DNA of 64,000 bases from Erodium maritimum (lineage: Eukaryota; Streptophyta; Magnoliopsida; Geraniales; Geraniaceae). Location: the NCBI GenBank assembly GCA_963921825.1, contig OY997593.1, positions 64,030,039-64,094,038 on the forward strand, given 5' to 3'. The notes beneath the pieces were generated by a model. That model was given only the letters and a program-made list of their open reading frames with translations, ran no database searches and was not told the DNA's origin. The position numbers and the translations under genes are program-made. Within the stretch, counting starts at the first letter, position 1. Every line of letters starts with the position of its first letter. This document shows, in pieces, positions 46,923 through 57,860 of the stretch.

Positions 46923-48175
46923 GAGCATGAGAACACCGTACACTGAGAACTTCGAGGAACATGGGAATTTCGGTTATTGATTGTGTTGTGTACCTTGTGT
47001 ATTGATTGTGTTGTGTACCTTGGCGGAGCGTGAGAACTCTAAGTATTGAATGCCTTGTGAAAATTAATTGGTAGTGTCGATTTGTTTAAGTGCCCACCGT
47101 TCTTTAAAAATTAAAGTTGAAATTGCTATTGAGTCGAAATCGTTAGTGAGTTTGAAATGGGCTTTGAGTTTAAAGCTAAGACTTAACTTAAATTTGAAAT
47201 TGAGCTCGAAAGGAAAAGTAAGTCGAGATTGAGATTGAGATTAAGATCGGGTTTAGATCGGAGGAACGAGCGATGCTCGTGTTGATTATAACGCGTTGAT
47301 TAAATGATTATTGAGGGATTTGCCGCTTAGGACGACCGTTAATTGTTAAGTAAAACCTGAAGGGTTAATTTGACCGGGTAATAATGAGTTATTTGCTAAG
47401 ACCCGCATGGGTTATTTATGGTGTTCAAGAGGTTGTGTATTTGAGATGTTTTGTATGCACTTTATGGGTAGGACTCTGTGTACAGGTTATTATATAAATG
47501 TCCCGCTTAAGCGGATGGTTAGAGGAAAATACAAACGAGTCATGCCGAATTTTCGGTAGAAACTGAAGTGTTTGCACTATCACGGGCTGACTCAAGGGCG
47601 CCACTGTAGTCGAGCGTGATAGAGGGATGTCAAGTGGTTACAACAAGATTCGGGGACGCCTGAATCGGGTTGTAACGACGTGAGATCGACATGAATGTTA
47701 TAAGGAAAAAGTAAGGGATGAAGATTACGGAAAAGAGTTGAGGACATAAATTGTGAGATTTATCGTGTTGCGATTCTAGACCCTAGTGTTGGGAAGAGAC
47801 CCAATCGAGGGGTATGCTTGTTGCTTTACGAATTGTGTGAATTGATTGAGATTGTCCCTCCTATGGGAGTTGTTTGGTTTGGTTGAACACCGTTGATTGT
47901 TGTTGTGAGACGCACTAAGTTGCGGCCTTTGCTACCTATATATAAAGTAGTATATATATATATATATATCTAATGAGCCAAGTGCGGTTGGTCTTATTTT
48001 GGTCTTTGTGGGACGCGCGTGAACGTCCTTGTGTTTTGATCGAACCGGTTGTTCTAAACGAGACTACGTACTACCGATCCAAGTAGGATCCCTTTTAGAC
48101 GCATGAGAACGTCCCTTTATGAGAAATCGAACCGCTTGAGTTAAATTGAGATTATGAGTACTTACGTTTTAAATG

Positions 48176-48448
48176 CAATGAGTACACGAGATGTCCCATG
48201 TTTACAGTCCGAGAGGGACCAAGAGTCGCCCCGCTGTGGGGCAGAGCCAGACACCAGCCGTTGGTCTGGTAGGGACAGCGAGCGCCAGGGTGCGGCTTCC
48301 ATAGGGCACCAGAGTTTTAAGGTAGACTGGTAGGGTCACCATCGAGCGTTCCTACAGTCGCAGAGTCGACTTAGGCGACCCCTAGGGATAAGGTGGTTCG
48401 CGCAGTACCAGCAGCGCTCAGCATTCAGCAGGAGACTGCAGTACCGGC
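48176..48448 (+). pseudogene. Gypsy gag, N-terminal part before the Copia insertion
   Basis: An ATG near 48178 opens an Arg/Gln-rich frame (MSTRDVPCLQSERDQ). It is soon broken by a TAG but remains readable as low-complexity Gln/Arg-rich sequence to the insertion point. The other part continues after 56912. Assignment rests on position and composition. Confidence 0.45.
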
Positions 48449-50136
48449 TGTTAGTCTTAGTGCCCGTAGTTCAATCCTAAATGTCCAAATGTATATATCA
48501 TCGTTAGCAATAAAATTAAAGCGGCTTTATATTACTTATGTGTTGGAGTAATATATCGATGTGTGCTCTGATCTATGCCCACCATGCGAATAGAACCATA
48601 GATCGAGATAGATCACACTCGATGGGTCCCTAGTCAACAAAGCTTCACTAGAACCGACTAGTATGAAAGATGGCTCTTTATGGCTTACGTTCTGTTAGTC
48701 ATTGGAATGGGATTCCGGAGTCTGATCATAGATATCATGTGGGACATGATATTGGACGACCCGCCCTGAATATGTTCCATAGATTAAGTCATGAACATAT
48801 TCAGTGTTGTAGCTTGTCATGTATCCTTAGACCAAGGAGTCTTTGTGATCGCTATGTAGTCAACAACTGAGTTTGACCTGAGCCTAACGTTGTCCGTAAC
48901 AGGGCTTCCATAACGGCCAGGATTGGCTTGGGGACGGGCTACATGAGTGACACGAAAGACGGCTAAGGGATTTATCCCTCATACTGAGGTATGGGAAAGA
49001 TATCGGTTCTCGGCCACTTGATCGAGAGTGACTGGAAGAATAGCATGGCCATGCACATGATACTGGGTATCATATCTTCAGTCATCTCACATATCAAGGA
49101 ACGGTGATTGAGAATAATAAGGATGACGGCTCTATGCCTTATCTCAATCAGGATATCGGAGATAAAAGGATAATGACAGGGACGACGGAAAGGTTAGAAC
49201 CGACATGGTCGATTCGTTATGTAATGTCGGGCAATACTAAAGTCTCGTTAGTTGCCACTTAAATAGGATCAAGTAAAATGGGATTTTACGTTGATCTATT
49301 GACATGCATAAACCTAAGGGTCACACCGGAGGATGAAACTCATTGACACATTTATGGAGAATGGCCAAAAGGGAGTTGTCTCGGGACATGACCAAAACTG
49401 GGTTTTGGGTCATGTGCCCGTAAGTGAATAGGACTTTACGGATCGAGACAAGGCTTGGAGTCTTGGGATTGATCGCGTCGGATAATGTTGGACATTTCCG
49501 GTATGGAAGGCTTGGAGGCGATGAGCGAATCACGGGACCTCGTTGGAAATGGCCACGGGCCATGTTCCAAGAGGGCCATGAAAGGCCCATGCAACCAAGG
49601 CCCATGGAACTAATTAATCAAGTCTTGATTAATTAGTACTAAGTAAGCAAGACAAGGATTAAGGTGTTGGTGATTCACCACCTAACCCAATCTTGTCTTG
49701 CCATACTTTGTCCTATTTACACCTTACTTGACACCATACTTGTCCCATGCCTTTAGTTGGACAAGTATGGGTTTTGTTATGTTTAAGTCATCTTTTTTCA
49801 ACATAACAAACACAAGACAAGAATAGGAAACACATTTTCTCTCCCTCTTCCATGGCCATTTCGGGTTTGGCTAGTTTCCACCTCCATGTTTGTGTTCTTG
49901 AGTCCTCAAAGAGAAGAACTACGTGGCTTTGATTCCCATGTGGATACGTAGGCGTCTTGGAGACTCAAGCCAATCATTCGTTACCCGGTGTTCTTGTTTT
50001 GGTAAGAACTAGTGCTGAATTTTTCTCTTGTGAATCCATTCTTTGTTAGTTGTTTCATGGTTTTAATCGTCTCTTGGTTTTCCTTGATTTTCCGCTGCGA
50101 GTTGGTTCATCTCCAACCCTACCTCGAGACCCAACA
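48449..50136 (+). repeat. 5' LTR of the Copia element
   Basis: 1688 bp, equal in length to the 3' LTR. Short conserved frames such as the 66-codon one at 48670 exist in all three LTR copies only because the LTRs are copies. Confidence 0.96.
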
Positions 50137-50137
50137 G

Positions 50138-50149
50138 TGGTATCAGAGC
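50138..50149 (+). other. Primer-binding site, initiator tRNA-Met, Copia element
   Basis: TGGTATCAGAGC begins one base after the LTR end. Confidence 0.93.
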
Positions 50150-51692
50150 CGTGCTACCTTCGGGATTCACAAGACGGTGTTCAAAGTTTCGGTTTTGCTT
50201 GAAAGTTTCGTTTTGGCATGTTATTTTGCTAAATTGTTTGATAACATGTTTTAAATTATTGTTTATGGATTTAATGCATGTAAAATGAATTTTTGAAAGT
50301 TATTTCAAATCTGAAAATTTTGAAAAAAATTTGATTTTTCGGGTCTCGGGAGCGGGACTCTCGGGGAGCCGAAACCGAGACCGAATGGGGCTCCGTTGGA
50401 CGGAGCTAGGCCAAGCATGACCATTGGATGGTTGATATGCCAAGGCTAAACCATTTTTTTAGTTATGACGAGTTTGGAACCGTCATGACGAACTCGAAGA
50501 TCAAATGTTCAAAAGTTTCATTTTTGAACGGTTTCGATAAACCGAGCATCAAAAAATTTTCGAAACTTGGCTATGAATTAAAACCGGAAAATCACATGAT
50601 GTTTGATAACATTCTTGTTTGATAACACGATGTGTGATGTGATGTTGGCATGGTGTACATAATAGCCCCGAGCTCGATTTAATTATTTATCGCTTTTCAC
50701 GGCCTGCGAGCCGTTAGAGTTAACGTGTAATTATTCTTTCAAGGTGTGGTCGTCGAACCACTTGTTTGTAATATTTATTTATTCCCGACCTGTGAGTCGT
50801 GTATTAATTTGTAATATTTTACTCAAGACGAAGAAAGGGCGAAAAGGTCATTTGGTGGCTTTTCGGGTGTTGGCATCGGCTTGGAGTCGGTGGAGCTCAA
50901 GAAGCTAGTGGGAGTTAGTTTAGGGGGCTATTATGTGCACATTTATCGCTTTATGCTTGGTTTAGTTTATGCATGATTAATTCTATGTGTTTTAGAATTG
51001 CATGCTTAACTTTATTTACCGAGCATATCACCTCACATGCAAAGATAAAATTGGAATTTTAATCCTTGTGTGTGAACCCTTAGAACCGTCATTGCATTGG
51101 ATGTAGTTGACGGGTTCAAAGGAAGAATTACATTGGATGTGATTTGAGGCATCATTGCATTTGGAATGTAGTTGATGTGCTCATCGCATCTAGGATGTGC
51201 CAAAGTTTTGAACACAACTGGACAAGTAAAAGCGGGTCATGTCCGATACCTCCCAATCATCAACACCTTACTACCTCCCCGTCCTATGGTTGTCGTGCGC
51301 ATTAGCGGAGCATCCATGGGGAAGCGGGGTAGTAGGTTTGGACGACATATGTGGGTGTCGTGCGCATTAGCGGAGCACCTACATAGTGACGAGCCATAGT
51401 TGAAAATTGGTGGACCCGACTACGATTCTCGGCCTGAGGTTGAGCTAGGGTAACAGATAGGGTAAGTCGTGTACATAAGTACATACCCTAGCCAAGAGTC
51501 ACATTGGATGTGATTGGATGGAGTCCTACCTACATAGCTCGATTAAGTGGTGAGCATTAGTTCATCTAAATCGAGTGAATCAAGGATCTTGGTTTCAGAT
51601 TCTAAAGGTTTAGAATTGATTGTTGGTGTTTAAGCTTGATCTTCATAAAATTTATTCAGTTTACTGATTGAATTTTATCTGTTGTAGATCAA
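50150..51692 (+). other. Copia 5' untranslated internal region
   Basis: About 1.5 kb lie between primer site and gag ATG. Near 51072-51200 several short phrases repeat (CATTGCATTGGATGTAGTTG, ATTACATTGGATGTGATT, CATTTGGAATGTAGTTG), a degenerate minisatellite. No coding sequence is recognisable. Confidence 0.6.
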
Positions 51693-52200
51693 ATGGCAAA
51701 TTCAGCGAACATTAATAGTTTGTCATTAAAAACCATTCTTGACAGGGTCAAGCTAAATGGGACAAACTATTTGGACTGGTACAGAATTTTGAGGATAGTC
51801 CTCAAGTCTGAACGCAAAGAATATGTCCTTGACAAGGCTGTCTCTAAGACCATATCAGAGTTACATGAAGTGTCATCAACTGCTGAGAAGAATATCTCAG
51901 GGATCTGGGATCCAAGGATATTCTGATGGTCAACAAGGGAATTGGAAGTGGCAAGGGCTGGGCCCATGCGCACTTGGCAGGAAAGATGAGACACCTGAGA
52001 ATGTCTGCTTCTACTGCCAACAACCTGATCATTGGAACCGGGATTACAGGAAGTTCACGGCTGATCTGAAGAAGGGCAGTGGGACTGCGCCTTCATCAAA
52101 TAGCCTGGATGATCTGAAGAAGGGCAGTAGGACTGCGCCTTCATCAGGAAACCTGGATGATCTAAGGAAGGGCGGTGGGATCGTGCCTTCATTCGGTATT
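51693..52200 (+). pseudogene. Copia gag, deleted and frameshifted
   Basis: The start MANSANINSLSLKTILD, then VKLNGTNYLDWYRILRIVLK, is a typical plant Copia gag N-terminus (UBN2 type). The middle of gag is missing: sequence jumps near 51900 to a different frame holding the zinc knuckle at 52005-52047. There CX2CX4HX4C has Tyr in place of the last Cys. A 16-residue repeat (DLKKGSGTAPSSNSLD) follows in three copies. Confidence 0.85.
52063..52200 (+). repeat. 48-bp coding tandem repeat x 3 in Copia gag
   Basis: Units at 52063, 52111 and 52159 (last partial) encode a 16-residue DLKKGSxTAPSS motif. The 48-bp period keeps frame. Confidence 0.85.
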
Positions 52201-52234
52201 AACTCTATAGAGCTACATCTCTCTACTTCCAAAG

Positions 52235-53110
52235 ATTCATGGGTATTAGATACCATGACTGAATCTCACACATGCACTAATATATGGTGGCTGAAAGTAG
52301 GAGAGATTTGGAAAGCACGAAATGGACCTCAGAGTTGTGGCAACTGCTGTAGGATCCATGAGTCTTGCTTTGCCAAGAGGCCTTGTCTTAGTATTGTATA
52401 ATGTATATTGCATACCTACTTTTAGTAGGAATATTATATCTGTATCCGTGTTTGACAAGGAAGGATATAATGTTAATATTGGAAATGGAGTTTTCAATGT
52501 TCTATGCAATGATATGTCTTATACCAGTACTGACATGCTTGGAGGATTGTACATATTAGATATGGGTAACAATGCCTCAAGTTCTATATATTCCGTTAAT
52601 ACCAAGAGGTCTAAATCCAACGATTTAAACCTAACTCTGTTATGGTACTGTCATTTGGGTCGCATAAACAAGAAGCGCCTATCAGCACTTCAGAAGTGCG
52701 GGCTTTCAGGTTCATTCGAATTCCATTCGATCGATAGGTGCAAGGTTTGTTTGATGGGCAAAATGACAAAAGTGCCCTTTATCGATCGCGATGAAAGGGC
52801 GGGTGAATTATTGGGGCTGATACACTCGAATGTGTGTAGACCAATAAGTTCATTTGCCAGAAGGGGTTTTAGCTACTTTATCACATTTACTGATGATTAC
52901 AGTAAATATGGTTATGTCTATTCGGTGAGACATAAGTCTGAAGCTTTTGATAAATTCAAAGAGTTTAAGACTATAGTAGAAAACCACCTCGACAAAGGTA
53001 TTAAGGCACTTCGATTGGATCGAGGTGGAAAATACTTGACCACCGAGTTATTAGATCATCTAAAAGAGAATGGGATCCTTTTGGAATGGACTCCTCCTAG
53101 GTCACTGTAG
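52235..53110 (+). pseudogene. Copia protease and integrase, catalytic residues lost
   Basis: Protease: the usual D-T-G is DTM at 52249-52257. A frameshift leads to the GAG-pre-integrase motif (LWYCHLGRINKKRL, CKVCLMGKMTKVPF) near 52640-52780. Integrase core: the first catalytic Asp (HSD) is Asn at 52829-52831. The second (FTDDYS) is kept, and the Glu of GGEY is Lys at 53030-53032. A stop follows at 53108-53110. Both integrase changes are compatible with single G-to-A transitions. Confidence 0.85.
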
Positions 53111-53288
53111 TTGAAAGGTGTAGCCAAACGGAGAAATCGGACATTGTTAGACAATGGTCTGTTCCATGATTAGTTGGACTGATCTCCCAATCTCTTTTAG
53201 GGGTTTTGCTCTAGAGACGACCGCATTCATAGTGAATCGGGCTTCGACGAATGGTGTGGAAGGGACACCATTTTAAAAATGGTACGGG

Positions 53289-54600
53289 ATGATGCCCGCT
53301 TTGTCCTTCCTAAAGATTTGTGGTTGCGAGGCTTATGTGAAACATTTGGTTTCGACTAAGCTCGAACCAAGATCTGAGATATGCACCTTCGTGTGGTATC
53401 CCAAAGCAACAAGGGGATACTATTTCTACAATCCCAGTGAGAACATGGTGTTCGTCGCTTGGGGTGGGGTCTTTATGGAAAAGAAGTTTTGTTTCCAAAG
53501 ACGTCATTGGGAGGACTGTGCATCTCGAAGAAATTCAGGATGGTACAGATCTGTCTAAACCAATTGACAACCCAGTAGAAAGGAGCCAGAGATTGTCGTA
53601 GAGTGAGAACCAATTCCTGTTACAATTCCGGAAGGTCCAAGGCGATTTGAAAGGGTCAATCTTCCACCTCCAAGATATGGTATCCGGAGGTGACAATGAA
53701 GTCATGGTGGATCACGATGATCCAACCACCTTTCAAGAAGTCGTGGATGGGCCCGACTCCGAGTTATGGCTGGGAGCCATGAGGGAGGAAATGCAATCCA
53801 TGTCGGACAACCGAGTCTGGGAACCGGTTGATCCCATCAATGGTGTGAGGACCATCAGATGCAAATGGATCTTCAAGGTGAAGATGGACATGGACAACAA
53901 CCCTCTGACCTACAAAGCTCAACTGGTGGCGAAAGGTTATAGGCAGATCCAATGGATTGACTATGAGGAAACCTTCTCCCTAGTGGCTATGGTCAAAATC
54001 GATCCAAATTCTTCTTGACATAACTGCGTATCATAATTACGAGATATGGCAAGTGAATGTCAAAACCGCTTTCCTAAATAGAAATTGACTGAGTACGTTT
54101 GTATGTCTCGGCCCAAAGGTTTTGATGATCCAAAGAATAAGGGAAAGAGTTATAAGTTGTTGAAATCCATTTATGGATTGAAACGAACTTCTCGGAGTTG
54201 GATCCTTCGTTTTGATGAAGCTATAATTGGATTTGGCTTAATCAAGAACGAGGATGAATCTTGCGTTTATAAGAAGGCTAGTGGGAGCAAGATTACCTTT
54301 CTGGTTCTCATTGAAAACGACATCCCAACCTTGGACGAGACTTAAGCTTGGTTGAGGAAGTGTTTTTCAATAAATGACTTAGGCGATGCTTCTTATATCT
54401 TAGGGATTAAGATATGTAGAGATCGCACCAAAAGGGTCTTGGATTTAAGTCAGGGAACCTATGTGAACAAGGCATTGAGTAGGTTCTTGATGCTCGATTC
54501 AAAGAAAGTACTCTTACCCACTAGTCATGGCATTCATCTCAGCAAAACTCGGTGTCCTAAGACAGCTGATGAGCTGAAAAGGATGATGAGAATCCTATGA
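53289..54600 (+). pseudogene. Copia reverse transcriptase with YVDD region deleted
   Basis: After an integrase C-terminal piece (53289-53558), the RT begins near 53700: WLGAMREEMQSMSDNRVWEP, then CKWIFKVKMDMD and YKAQLVAKGYRQ. A stop near 54016 and a short shift precede MSRPKGFDD and LKSIYGLKR. At 54301 the frame reads LVLIENDIPTL. Family members have YVDDILL between LVL and I, so about seven residues including the catalytic aspartates are missing in frame. A TAA at 54343-54345 follows, then the RT tail (FSINDLGDASYILGIK). Confidence 0.87.
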
Positions 54601-55204
54601 GCCTAGGGGCAGGATCGATCATCTATGCCATGACATGTATGAGACCGGACGTCTCATAAGCCTTATGTTGTACCAGTAGACATCATTCTAACCCGGGGGA
54701 AAGATGATGTTGAACTAGTCGTCGAAGGATGAGTAGACGCTAGTTTTCCAAGACAAATCCAGATGACTTTAAAAGTCAGTCAGGATATGTGTTTACGCTG
54801 AATGACAGAGCTTTAGCTGGGAGAGCGTAAAGCAAGATACCATTGCCGAATCTACGACAGAGGCCAAGTACATGGATGCTGCAGAGGCAGCTAAGGAGGC
54901 TATGTGGATTTGGAAATTCATGGCAGGGCTGGGTGTAATTAAAAACCCATCCAGCCCCGTGAATCCATCTTGCGACAACACAAGGGCCATTGCGCAAGCT
55001 AAAAGCCTAGATCGTATAACAAATCAAACATGTACTGCGGCGTATCCACCTCATCAGATAAATACTGAACTGAGGTGAAGTGAAGATAACCGATATTGCA
55101 ACAGATGATAACATAGCCAACCCTTTGACTAAGGCAGTGTCGCTGCCTGAACATGTTAGACATGTAAAGTCGATGGGGACATATTGGAGTTTAGATTGGA
55201 ACTA
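54601..55204 (+). pseudogene. Copia RNase H and C-terminal end, decayed
   Basis: Fragments MDAAEAAKEAMWIWKFM, SCDNTRAIAQAKS and a closing NxANPLTKAVSLPEH-like stretch mark RNase H (54870-55160). Several stops and shifts interrupt it. The segment ends just before the polypurine tract. Confidence 0.8.
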
Positions 55205-55219
55205 GGGCAAGTGGGAGAT
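55205..55219 (+). other. Copia polypurine tract
   Basis: GGGCAAGTGGGAGAT lies immediately before the 3' LTR and would prime plus-strand synthesis. Confidence 0.85.
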
Positions 55220-56907
55220 TGTTAGTCTTAGTGCCCGTAGTTCAATCCTAAATGTCCAAATGTATATATCATCGTTAGCAATAAAATTAAAGCGGCTTTA
55301 TATTACTTATGTGTTGGAGTAATATATCGATGTGTGCTCTGATCTATGCCCACCATGCGAATAGAACCATAGATCGAGATAGATCACACTCGATGGGTCC
55401 CTAGTCAACAAAGCTTCACTAGAACCGACTAGTATGAAAGATGGCTCTTTATGGCTTACGTTCTGTTAGTCATTGGAATGGGATTCCGGAGTCTGATCAT
55501 AGATATCATGTGGGACATGATATTGGACGACCCGCCCTGAATATGTTCCATAGATTAAGTCATGAACATATTCAGTGTTGTAGCTTGTCATGTATCCTTA
55601 GACCAAGGAGTCTTTGTGATCGCTATGTAGTCAACAACTGAGTTTGACCTGAGCCTAACGTTGTCCGTAACAGGGCTTCCATAACGGCCAGGATTGGCTT
55701 GGGGACGGGCTACATGAGTGACACGAAAGACGGCTAAGGGATTTATCCCTCATACTGAGGTATGGGAAAGATATCGGTTCTCGGCCACTTGATCGAGAGT
55801 GACTGGAAGAATAGCATGGCCATGCACATGATACTGGGTATCATATCTTCAGTCATCTCACATATCAAGGAACGGTGATTGAGAATAATAAGGATGACGG
55901 CTCTATGCCTTATCTCAATCAGGATATCGGAGATAAAAGGATAATGACAGGGACGACGGAAAGGTTAGAATCGACAGGGTCGATTCGTTATGTAATGTCG
56001 GGCAATACTAAAGTCTCGTTAGTTTCCACTTAAATAGGATCAAGTAAAATGGGATTTTACGTTGATCTATTGACATGCATAAACCTAAGGGTCACACCGG
56101 AGGATGAAACTCATTGACACATTTATGGAGAATGGCCAAAAGGGAGTTGTCTCAGGACATGACCAAAACTGGGTTTTGGGTCATGTGCCCGTAAGTGAAT
56201 AGGACTTTACGGATCGAGACAAGGCTTGGAGCCTTGGGATTGATCGCGTCGGATAATGTTGGACATTTCCGGTATGGAAGGCTTGGAGGCGATGAGCGAA
56301 TCACGGGACCTCGTTGGAAATGGCCACGGGCCATGTTCCAAGAGGCCCATGAAAGGCCCATGCAACCAAGGCCCATGGAACTAATTAATCAAGTCTTGAT
56401 TAATTAGTACTAAGTAAGCAAGACAAGGATTAAGGTGTTGGTGATTCACCACCTAACCCAATCTTGTCTTGCCATACTTTGTCCTATTTACACCTTACTT
56501 GACACCATACTTGTCCCATGCCTTTAGTTGGACAAGTATGGGTTTTGTTATGTTTAAGTCATCTTTTTTCAACATAACAAACACAAGACAAGAATAGGAA
56601 ACACATTTTCTCTCCCTCTTCCATGGCCATTTCGGGTTTGGCTAGTTTCCACCTCCATGTTTGTGTTCTTGAGTCCTCAAAGAGAAGAACTACGTGGCTT
56701 TGATTCCCATGTGGATACGTAGGCGTCTTGGACACTCAAGCCAATCATTCGTTACCCGGTGTTCTTGTTTTGGTAAGAACTAGTGCTGATTTTTTCTCTT
56801 GTGAATCCATTCTTTGTTAGTTGTTTCATGGTTTTAATCGTCTCTTGGTTTTCCTTGATTTTCCGCTGTGAGTTGGTTCATCTCCAACCCTACCTCGAGA
56901 CCCAACA
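55220..56907 (+). repeat. 3' LTR of the Copia element
   Basis: 1688 bp. The differences from the 5' LTR that I saw are mostly scattered single substitutions between about 55970 and 56875. Confidence 0.96.
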
Positions 56908-56912
56908 CCGGC

Positions 56913-57860
56913 ACCAGAGTCTGTGCCTATGGCCGACGCCGTCACTATCGAGAGGCCAGGTTAGATGCACAACAACACGGCCAGGCTCTCAAAAATCTCC
57001 GCTGATTGAGAACGCAAATCAATCCCGGGAGTTCAGACCCCGAGGCAGCTGTAGTATGGTTGTAGTAGATTACCCGCAACTTTTTTAATTCGAGAGTATT
57101 CGGTTGGTCATCTGAGAATGTTTTTCGCGACCGTTCAGCTTGAGAGAGAAGCATGATACTGGTGGCAGCATGTGCAGATCAGGGTTGGAGGTGACTTTTA
57201 GCTGTTCGATAGATTGTTCCTGGAACAGTATCTTTCCCTCGATCCATTCGAGAGGACCAACACCAGCAGTTGTGAATATGCAGTAGAGAGGGATGATCGT
57301 CTTTAAGTATGAGGCGAGGTTCACGTTCCTGTACCACTTCGCGCCGAGATGGTGCAAACCGAGGAGAGCCGCCACGGGCGTTCGAGAGAGGACTCACCCC
57401 GTCTGTCGCGGATCGAGTTATTACCTTCAGGATGAGGATTAAGAAGCATCTTCGGGAGACCGCCAGAGCACGGAGGACCAGGCCGAGGCCGAGTGACTTC
57501 CTAAGGTCGTCAAGGAGTCGCAATACTAAGAGGCAGAGGACCTCAGGATTGTTTCAACCACGGACCCTGTCCGATGGGACACGACGGGTTAGTGCAGCAG
57601 CGTCAGTTGGACCTGCCCCGCTGGCACAGTTTTGTCCTTCGTGCAAACTGTTTGGACATCTGGGCCGGAACTGCCCATGGAATGTTGTATTCACAACCCA
57701 TTATGCAGGTCGGCCTACGAAAGCCGACAAGAGGACATGCTATCGCAGCAATAGATTCTTCCACCACCACCGAGAAGGAAAATCTGTTTCAACAGGGCCG
57801 AGCATACGCGATTGCCGGGCCCCGAACTGAGGGACTTGATACCGATCTCGAGATCGCTTA
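56913..57860 (+). pseudogene. Gypsy gag, C-terminal part after the Copia insertion
   Basis: Frames shift several times but spell gag: KYEARFTFLYHFAP near 57310, then RAFERGLTPSVADRVITF near 57378-57431. A zinc knuckle CX2CX4HX4C follows (CPSCKLFGHLGRNC, about 57634-57675), then QGRAYAIAGPRTE near 57795-57833. These are landmarks of plant Ty3-gypsy gag and its junction to protease. The protease DTG site is not seen after it. Confidence 0.75.

Larger units (their letters stand above)
46329..48175 (+). other. Gypsy 5' untranslated internal region
   Basis: About 1.85 kb between primer site and the gag start contain no recognisable coding sequence. It holds the 26-bp repeats at 46837 and an AT dinucleotide tract near 47951-47969. 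Confidence 0.6.
48449..56907 (+). mobile_element. Ty1/Copia retrotransposon, full-length structure, coding dead
   Basis: Two 1688-bp LTRs (48449-50136 and 55220-56907) with TGTT...AACA ends flank a 5083-bp internal region. The target duplication CCGGC is exact (48444-48448 and 56908-56912). Domain order gag, protease, integrase, reverse transcriptase, RNase H is that of Copia. I counted about nine LTR differences, roughly 0.5 percent. Yet the coding region has many shifts and stops and lesions at catalytic positions. The element was inserted in gag of the surrounding Gypsy element. Confidence 0.96.

Noticed and set aside
48670-48870. A 66-codon frame conserved in all three Copia LTR copies (also 1041-1241 and 55441-55641)
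   Set aside because: Conservation is explained by the LTRs being copies of one another. No start context or protein similarity supports a gene.
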